7,857 nucleotides of DNA, taken from positions 577-8,433 of the forward strand of contig DKYP01000132.1 in assembly GCA_002499945.1 (NCBI GenBank), read 5' to 3'. Of the stretch, positions 1 through 5,479 are shown in pieces. Made by a program: the position numbers and the translations under genes. Under the pieces are notes generated by a model. It saw only the letters and a program-made list of their open reading frames with translations, did no database searches and was not told the origin of the DNA. This DNA comes from Lachnoclostridium sp. UBA7097 (GTDB lineage Bacteria; Bacillota; Clostridia; Lachnospirales; Lachnospiraceae). Position 1 is the stretch's first letter, and every line of letters starts with the position of its first letter.

Positions 1-24
1 ACTTTGGAATTGCCAGCCATTAAA

Positions 25-504
25 TCAAGCCATAAACCCCCTTGAACGCTCATTCCCATTCATAAAGACTTCATTTAATTTCCCTTTTCCATATGTAAGT
101 CCTGCATACACCTGCTGTGTATTCTGCATAACTGCCCCTGATGTATCCTGCTTTGCTACTTCTTCAAATGCACTATGGAGGCTTTCCATAACTTTATTTA
201 TCTCATCTAAGCCTGCTGGCTCACGCCTTGTAATGGCAGTTACCAGCAGCCCGTTTACATATCTGTATAAACTTGCAAGATTATATGAAATCCCATAATG
301 GAAATCCAGGCTTCTTTTAAGTTCGCAAACACATTCCTGTGCTTTCCTAAGATATTTTACAGCTGTATCTTTGTCATTATCATTAAATGCCTTTTTTGCC
401 ATATCCATACTATAAGCAAAAAGTTCATATACAATAACCACCAGCCCGCTTCTGTTTGCCTGTGAAATACGGGCTGTATACCCTCTTATCTGCTCTTTAT
501 CCAT
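25..504 (-). CDS. fliS: FliS-type flagellin export chaperone with C-terminal extension
   Basis: FliS binds the C-terminal helices of newly made flagellin in the cytoplasm, stops it polymerising, and delivers it to the flagellar type III export gate. The 159-residue product has the family layout: an N-terminal tyrosine segment (Y9, then ISQAN at 13-17), a helix with VYELF (25-29) where FliS usually has LYDG-like residues, a helix ending in ELKRSLDF (61-68), then NLASLYRYV (75-83) matching the conserved NL..LYDYI helix, and a last helix to about residue 118. Typical FliS proteins are about 120-135 residues; this one carries some 40 extra C-terminal residues including QVYAGLTYGKGKLNEV. It follows the flagellin gene by 48 bases with no terminator, as expected for a chaperone made with its client. 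I chose ATG at 504 over the in-frame TTG at 513, because the only Shine-Dalgarno (516-522) is 2 bases from the TTG but 11 from the ATG. The stop is TGA at 25-27. The family call is by motif only. Confidence 0.85.
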   Translation of the reverse strand: MDKEQIRGYTARISQANRSGLVVIVYELFAYSMDMAKKAFNDNDKDTAVKYLRKAQECVCELKRSLDFHYGISYNLASLYRYVNGLLVTAITRREPAGLDEINKVMESLHSAFEEVAKQDTSGAVMQNTQQVYAGLTYGKGKLNEVFMNGNERSRGFMA

Positions 505-515
505 ATTATCCAATA

Positions 516-522
516 CCTTTCC
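516..522 (-). promoter_or_regulatory. Ribosome binding site of fliS (decides the start)
   Basis: GGAAAGG in the sense direction is the only purine-rich stretch before fliS. It ends 2 bases before an in-frame TTG (511-513), too close for initiation there, and 11 bases before ATG at 502-504. That spacing is somewhat long but usable, so it favours the ATG and a product three residues shorter than the TTG start would give. Confidence 0.55.
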
Positions 523-552
523 ATAATGAAATCCCTAATCTGGTGTTACAGT

Positions 553-1914
553 TTACATCCCCTGTAATAAGTTCATAATTTCCTGTGGTTTGCTGTTTGC
601 CTGTGAAAGCATGGTAGTAGCTGCCTGTGTTAATACATTAAGCTGTGTATACTGTGTCATTTCATCTGCCATATCAGTATCAATAATACGGGACATGGAA
701 TTGGTCATGTTGTAGGCTGCAACATCAAGGCTTGATGTTGTATCTTCAAGACGGTTCTGGTATGCACCAAGTTCTGAACGTGTTGCAGAAACTCTTTCAA
801 TAGCAACATCAAGAGATGCTATTGCCATCTCTGCACCATGCTGGGAACATACATTTATAAGACGCTGCCCGTTAGAATCACGTAACGAAAGGGTGTTGCA
901 TGATACTTCATCAAAATTCATGTCCAGCATCTGGTTTTCATTAGCGCCAATCTGCACTCCCATATACCCTGCATCATATACTTTTAATGTAACATCAACA
1001 TCCCCTGATGAACCTTCCGGAATTTCAAATGGTATCTCAACAAGCATCTCAAAACCGCCATTATCTATAATTGTAACATGGCCTCCATCTGCTGTAACCT
1101 TGGCATTTTCAGAGAATCCATCACCCAGTTCTATCTGTGCATCAGAACCCATAAATAACTGGTTCTGTCCATCAGAATTTCTTATAGTTATATGCTGGTT
1201 ATCTCCTGCTGCCTTTGTTGTAAATGTACATGAAGTACCTGAAAATTCTACATCAATATCCATTTTATTACATATATCGAGAATTTTTTGTGAAGCAGTT
1301 TCTTCTGTATCATCAGCAGTTATTTCTACATTGGTATTATTAATAAACAATGTCCCGGGTATTGTAAACTCAATATCCTCCGCAACGGCAGGCTGTGGCA
1401 GTTCTGATACGCTGAACTGGTAATCCCCGCTTGGAACCTGGAGTGATGCCTTAAGTGCCTGTATCCCGTCTGCACTGCTTGTAATTGACCTTGCTGATGA
1501 ACCATCAAGAAGACCTTTCCCGTTAAACTCTGTAGTGCTTGAAATACGGTCTATCTCATCAAGAAGCTGGTCTATTTCATTCTGTGAAGCTGCACGGTCT
1601 TCTATTGTATATGTATCATTAGCATTCTGTACTGTAAGTTCACGTATACGCTGTAGTATAGAAGTAACTTCATTTAAAGCGCCATCCGCAGTCTGGACAA
1701 CGGACTGGCCATCCTCTGAGTTTCTTGAAGCCTGGTTTAATGCCCTTATCTGGTTACGCATCTTATTTGATATTGCAAGCCCTGCTGAATCATCTGCTGC
1801 TTTTGTAATCTTATAACCTGAACTTAACTTTTCAAGGCTTGCAGAAACCCTTCTTTCATCTTTCTTTAAATTTACATTTGCTATCTGCGCTGTTACATTA
1901 TGGTTAATCTTCAT
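553..1914 (-). CDS. Flagellin (filament subunit), divergent, four cysteines
   Basis: This 453-residue protein is the building block of the flagellar filament, secreted through the flagellar export channel and polymerised under the cap. The conserved N-terminal D0/D1 region is at about 1-140: LEKLSSGYKITKAADDSAGL (28-46), QTADGAL (74-80), ILQRIRELTVQ (86-96) and TEFNGKGLLDG (128-138). The C-terminal D1/D0 region is at about 340-453: LGAYQNRLEDT (382-392), SRIIDTDMADE (408-418) and MLSQANSKPQEIMNLL (435-450). The middle (about 140-320) is a variable surface domain; 195-235 may be a flagellin IN-type motif, and QIGANENQ (321-328) is a common flagellin signature. Many core positions differ from consensus, for example AQIANVNLKKDERR after MKINHNVT, suggesting a diverged paralogue. 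Cysteines occur at 215, 229, 339 and 356, while well-studied flagellins usually have none. The start is ATG with AAGGATGG 7 bases upstream. No clear promoter of its own is visible; it probably reads through from the FliK-like gene 58 bases upstream. Confidence 0.96.
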   Translation of the reverse strand: MKINHNVTAQIANVNLKKDERRVSASLEKLSSGYKITKAADDSAGLAISNKMRNQIRALNQASRNSEDGQSVVQTADGALNEVTSILQRIRELTVQNANDTYTIEDRAASQNEIDQLLDEIDRISSTTEFNGKGLLDGSSARSITSSADGIQALKASLQVPSGDYQFSVSELPQPAVAEDIEFTIPGTLFINNTNVEITADDTEETASQKILDICNKMDIDVEFSGTSCTFTTKAAGDNQHITIRNSDGQNQLFMGSDAQIELGDGFSENAKVTADGGHVTIIDNGGFEMLVEIPFEIPEGSSGDVDVTLKVYDAGYMGVQIGANENQMLDMNFDEVSCNTLSLRDSNGQRLINVCSQHGAEMAIASLDVAIERVSATRSELGAYQNRLEDTTSSLDVAAYNMTNSMSRIIDTDMADEMTQYTQLNVLTQAATTMLSQANSKPQEIMNLLQGM

Positions 1915-1940
1915 CTATATACCATCCTTTCATAATTACA

Positions 1941-1971
1941 CTGTTATATTTACAAGTATTATATAAAACAG
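1941..1971 (-). other. Imperfect inverted repeat in the FliK-like/flagellin gap
   Basis: In the sense direction, CTGTTTTATAT just after the upstream stop codon is mirrored by ATATAACAG nearer the flagellin ribosome binding site, with an 11-base loop and a two-base bulge. The stem is AT-rich and lacks a following U-run, so it is not a terminator. It might act as an RNA processing or stability element that lets flagellin mRNA outnumber the upstream part of the transcript, but the pairing is weak and could be chance. Confidence 0.25.
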
Positions 1972-1972
1972 C

Positions 1973-4900
1973 TTACTGGTTTTCTATATTCTTAACTACT
2001 CCTGAAAGATAACATGTTGCAATCTTTGCTGCCTTATATAAAACAGATGTTGATGCATTATTGCCAAGGTTAATCTTTTCATCAGGAATCCCGCCCCGTG
2101 GTGTGCCAAGGCTGCATGATATGTTTTTAACTTCAAAACCGGCATCTGCCATATTTTCTTTTAATTCCATGCTGCTTTCCTTAACCATTTCATAAGCTTC
2201 CCTGTTGCTGCAGGATACAATTCCTTTTACAGCACTGCCTGATATTTTAAATTCTGCTGATATGTTTAAATTCTGCCCGTTTCCATCCTCATTTGCATTA
2301 CTGATAGAAATTCTAACTTTGCCTTTATCATCCTGTCCGCTTAATATTGTTACATTCATATTGGTAACTGTATCACCAGTAATTACAGGAATATCATAAC
2401 TTCTTCTGCCTGCCATCATGCCATGCAACTGTATCCCCCTGCCAAGTGATTTAAGCTTCATAAGTTCATCAGATGTAATATCAGGCTCACAGTATGACCT
2501 TGAAAGAATTTCTTCCATATATTTCCTGGCCTTTTCACACTCTGATTTTATACTTTCTTCAGAGTCCAGTGACTCCGCCATATTGTCTGCTGTTTCTTCA
2601 AATTCTTTTTTCTCTTTTTCCCCTAAAATGTTTCTTCTGTTATAACATTCTTTTACCGGGCTGTAACCTTCTTTAATCATCTGTATTGCAGCGCCTAAAG
2701 ATGCGACTGTAACAGGTATCTGCATATTGGCAAGATATAAATCTGCCTCTGCACGGTTCTGCATCATATCACGTACCTCTTCCGCCTGCTTATCATAATA
2801 TTCCCTCATCAGTTTATTTTCTGGTGACCTGGATTTCATTTCTTCGGCAAACTTTTCAAGTGAAGTATCAAGGATTTTCTCCATATCACCATCTGACATT
2901 TCATTAACACTGTCTGGTGTAATATTATCTATTGCTTCTGAAACAAGCCCCTGGTAATACCTGTTGCCACTGTCCTGCCCGCTCTCCCCGCTGTCTGGGT
3001 TAAAACCACTGTCAAGCTGCATGGTTATAGGCTTGCTATGGTATACAAGGCTTTCAAGCCTTCCATAATCATTATCAACTTCTACATCAATACCGCTTCC
3101 TTTAATACTCCTTACAGCAGAAAGAAGGTTGCCAAGTGTCATCTCCCTTTTACTCTGTATAACAGCACCAATTGCGGCACCATCAGTTTTTTCTATATTA
3201 TTAAGCAGCCTGTAGACCCCTATATATCCGTCCCTCTCCTGCTCTGTAATAGCGTTGCTTCTCTCTAACTGCCATAAATACCTGCTGTATTTTTCTTCTG
3301 GTGTAACACCTTTATCATAAGCAATGCCTGCCAGTTCCCTGTCCAGTTCTTCTATTGACTTATTAAGAGGGTTGCTGCCATTCCTTATCATATCAAGTAC
3401 AACTGATGGTTTCATATTGTCAATTATCCTGTTAAGGGAAGCATCATATTCTTTAACAGCACTAATATTATCTTCTGTAATCTCCATGCTGTTGTAACCA
3501 AGTATCCTGACTGCCCTCTCATTCGCCTGTGTATCTTCAAGCCCAAGGCTTTGCAGGATATCGGGGACACTTCTCTGGAATGCCTTTTCAATGGAATCAC
3601 CAAAATTCTTGTCAGGCTCTGTTGCCACTTTTTCATAAGTTTCCATAAACTGGTTCCTGTTTGCTGTTTCGCTTACAGCCGCAGCATGGAGTTCGTTAAA
3701 TGATATAAGGTTCATCTGCCTTATACCCATTCCGATTACTGATGCAGGTGCATTTGCAATATCTGATGTCTTCTGCAGGGCTTCCTGCATAAGCCCTAGT
3801 TCTTTGTCTGCCATATCACCTTGTATGCCAAACCTTGCCATATAATAAGCGTTCTCTATTTCCCTTAATTCCTTTACAATACTTTCAAGCGGGGCAGTTT
3901 CAACATTTATGCCTTTCCCTGCCATTAATCCCACAGACTGTACTGTCATCTTAAGGCATATCTCTGCTATATTCTTCTTAGCTATAACTGCCTGTATCTC
4001 CTGCTCTGACATCCCGTCTATAATGTTTTCTGGTATAACTGCTGTATTTGCAGCACTGTTACTATTGTTTTCATTTTCTTTGCCAGCCTGTTTTAAAAGG
4101 GCAAGGCTAAGTTCCTGTACCTCACCATCTGCGCCTGTATTATACTGTGCGGCATTATTTGCCATAATATTAATAGCTGTAATTATATCCCCGTCTTTAA
4201 CAGAATTAAAGCCATTAATTATATCCCTTGCTATTATAAACTGTGATGTATCAAGCACCGCCTGTTCTGCTTCACTGCCTGCTGCCATAGCCTGTACAAT
4301 CTGCACAAGTGCCTTGTCAAGTGTCATATTTTCTTTAATGCCACGCAGTACATCAAGTGTCCTTAAGTTATCTATAGTTATTGGCAGGTCATTCGCTAAA
4401 AGCCACTTTGCATCATCTGTGGCAGTCTGGGTTCCAAGCCCCGCAAGGCCTATAATATCTTCAATCTGCCCTTTAAGCTGCCCCCATAACTCCTGGTCAT
4501 ATACAGACATGTCATATGCATCACTTCCTGAATACTGCCCATGGTAAATATTTTCAATAGTAGGGGACATCCCCTTGCTTATTATGTAAGACTTTGCATT
4601 ATCAGACATAACCCATGCCGTCTGGCTCATCTGCAAAGCCGAAACCACCCTTGATATATTTTCAAGCGTAGCCGGTATATCTGCTTCACGTAAAATCTGT
4701 GCAATCTGTGATTCACTTTTCTGGTCGAGGAATCCCTGTTTCTGGATATTTTCAAGACCCTCCTGTAACTGCCTGCACAGTTCTTTATTGCTTTCCTGGT
4801 AAAACTCTTTCCACTCTTTCTGTTCCTTTACCCTTTGTGCGGCACGTTCAAGGTCCTCTTCCTTGCAGTCCTCTATACTGCCTTCTTCTTTCTCAATACT

Positions 4901-5329
4901 TTCGTAATCTTCACCAGTAAGGATAGCTATATTCTTAACTGCTTCTTTATCTTCTGCTGCCACCTGTGCGTTATCTTTTATATTGCTGTTTTTACTGTAA
5001 ACCCCGGCATTTTCTGGCACTTTTGCACTTGCAGGTGTCACAGGCATGCCCTGGTTATAAGTATTCCCAACCTCTTTCAGTACAATATTGTCTTTCGATA
5101 CGTCCATGATTTGAAATTTTCTTGTTTCGCCTTCCGTGGCATTCCGTACTGCGGAATGAGGCACTGCAACCTCTATCCCGTTAAAGCTGATGGAAATCTT
5201 ATCTGATACTTTTGATACTACCCCTTCAACAACCTGGCCTTTCCTGCCAATAGACAGAAACGGGTTTTTATCTGGCATAGCGCCTGTCCTGGCTGCCGCC
5301 TGTGGGTGCATAATATCTTTAATATTCAT
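1973..5329 (-). CDS. Giant FliK-like flagellar protein (probable DUF6240 family)
   Basis: This 1118-residue cytoplasmic-type protein has no signal peptide or membrane segment. Three parts are visible. Residues about 28-90 (QVVEGVVSKVSDKISISFNG, then EGETRKFQIMDV and DNIVLKEV) look like the small beta domain that opens many clostridial hook-length control proteins. Residues about 120-970 are helical and charged, with recurring units such as ADIPATLENI (216-225), GMSPTIENI (253-261), NDLPITIDNL (313-322), EITEDNI (616-622), EMTLGNLL (729-736) and IPVTVASL (871-878), a pattern also seen in clostridial FliK-like proteins. Residues about 976-1075 resemble the FliK C-terminal domain: YDIPVI, alternating strands with KVRISISN, LNISAEF and VKGIVSC, a helix, then LKENMADAGFEVKNISCSLG. 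FliK measures hook length and switches export to filament subunits. Its place before flagellin and fliS, behind a sigma28-type promoter, supports a flagellar role. Salmonella FliK is about 405 residues, so this is very long. It could be a paralogue with another export or length-control job. DUF6240 is recalled from Lachnospiraceae annotation, not searched. ATG follows GGTGAG by 6 bases. Confidence 0.72.
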   Translation of the reverse strand: MNIKDIMHPQAAARTGAMPDKNPFLSIGRKGQVVEGVVSKVSDKISISFNGIEVAVPHSAVRNATEGETRKFQIMDVSKDNIVLKEVGNTYNQGMPVTPASAKVPENAGVYSKNSNIKDNAQVAAEDKEAVKNIAILTGEDYESIEKEEGSIEDCKEEDLERAAQRVKEQKEWKEFYQESNKELCRQLQEGLENIQKQGFLDQKSESQIAQILREADIPATLENISRVVSALQMSQTAWVMSDNAKSYIISKGMSPTIENIYHGQYSGSDAYDMSVYDQELWGQLKGQIEDIIGLAGLGTQTATDDAKWLLANDLPITIDNLRTLDVLRGIKENMTLDKALVQIVQAMAAGSEAEQAVLDTSQFIIARDIINGFNSVKDGDIITAINIMANNAAQYNTGADGEVQELSLALLKQAGKENENNSNSAANTAVIPENIIDGMSEQEIQAVIAKKNIAEICLKMTVQSVGLMAGKGINVETAPLESIVKELREIENAYYMARFGIQGDMADKELGLMQEALQKTSDIANAPASVIGMGIRQMNLISFNELHAAAVSETANRNQFMETYEKVATEPDKNFGDSIEKAFQRSVPDILQSLGLEDTQANERAVRILGYNSMEITEDNISAVKEYDASLNRIIDNMKPSVVLDMIRNGSNPLNKSIEELDRELAGIAYDKGVTPEEKYSRYLWQLERSNAITEQERDGYIGVYRLLNNIEKTDGAAIGAVIQSKREMTLGNLLSAVRSIKGSGIDVEVDNDYGRLESLVYHSKPITMQLDSGFNPDSGESGQDSGNRYYQGLVSEAIDNITPDSVNEMSDGDMEKILDTSLEKFAEEMKSRSPENKLMREYYDKQAEEVRDMMQNRAEADLYLANMQIPVTVASLGAAIQMIKEGYSPVKECYNRRNILGEKEKKEFEETADNMAESLDSEESIKSECEKARKYMEEILSRSYCEPDITSDELMKLKSLGRGIQLHGMMAGRRSYDIPVITGDTVTNMNVTILSGQDDKGKVRISISNANEDGNGQNLNISAEFKISGSAVKGIVSCSNREAYEMVKESSMELKENMADAGFEVKNISCSLGTPRGGIPDEKINLGNNASTSVLYKAAKIATCYLSGVVKNIENQ

Positions 5330-5382
5330 AGACTTCTCACCGTATATGTACCTTTCTGATTATCGTTTATATCTATTTAATT

Positions 5383-5410
5383 AAATCGGCATTTTAACCA
5401 GATATCTTTA
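5383..5410 (-). promoter_or_regulatory. Sigma28 (SigD/FliA)-type flagellar promoter
   Basis: In the sense direction, TAAA (5407-5410) is followed after 16 bases by GCCGATTT (5383-5390). The flagellar sigma28 consensus is TAAA, about 15 bases, GCCGATAA (CCGATAT in Bacillus), so element sequence and spacing fit well. It lies 11 bases past the thrS terminator and about 50 bases before the FliK-like gene, so the flagellar unit would be switched separately from thrS. A weaker alternative is TTAA (5381-5384), 15 bases, CGATAA (5360-5365), just downstream. The transcription start is inferred at about 5376. Confidence 0.6.
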
Positions 5411-5421
5411 ACAAAACGTGG

Positions 5422-5448
5422 AAAAAGGCAGGTATAAAACCCGCCTTT
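5422..5448 (-). terminator. Rho-independent terminator of thrS
   Basis: In the sense direction, a 9-bp stem AAAGGCGGG / CCTGCCTTT (one G-U pair) encloses a 7-base loop, and the 3' arm runs into a T5 stretch (5422-5426). It sits about 30 bases after the thrS stop codon and immediately before the sigma28-type promoter, so it separates the housekeeping gene from the flagellar genes. Confidence 0.88.
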
Positions 5449-5479
5449 CTTAGCCAGATATAATAATTCCAGGCTGTTA

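Noticed and set aside
1..20. Possible start of a further minus-strand gene (ATG at 18-20 reading MAGNSK to the window edge)
   Set aside because: Only six codons are visible, and the nearest G-rich stretch (37-41) is 16 bases from the ATG, too far for a Shine-Dalgarno. Not supportable without the neighbouring sequence.
893..1423. 176-codon open frame on the plus strand inside the flagellin gene
   Set aside because: Antisense shadow of a gene whose own product is unmistakable; no initiation signal or recognisable domain.
1915..1930. CsrA-like GGA motif overlapping the flagellin Shine-Dalgarno
   Set aside because: A single AGGA is simply the ribosome binding site. The known hag leader in Bacillus has two spaced hairpin GGA sites, and no second site or csrA/fliW gene is seen here.
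1959..2046. Direct repeat TTATATAAAACAG at 1959-1971 and 2034-2046
   Set aside because: Thirteen AT-rich bases, one copy inside codons of the FliK-like gene; expected by chance in this base composition and with no associated structure.
3909..4547. 212-codon open frame on the plus strand
   Set aside because: It lies wholly antisense inside the FliK-like gene, has no ribosome binding site, and its Ser/Ile/Cys-rich translation resembles the usual shadow of an AT-rich coding strand.
4835..5206. Hydrophobic plus-strand frame that could suggest a small membrane protein
   Set aside because: Antisense to the FliK-like N-terminal region; Phe/Cys/Ile richness is what the reverse complement of Lys/Glu-rich codons gives, and there is no Shine-Dalgarno.
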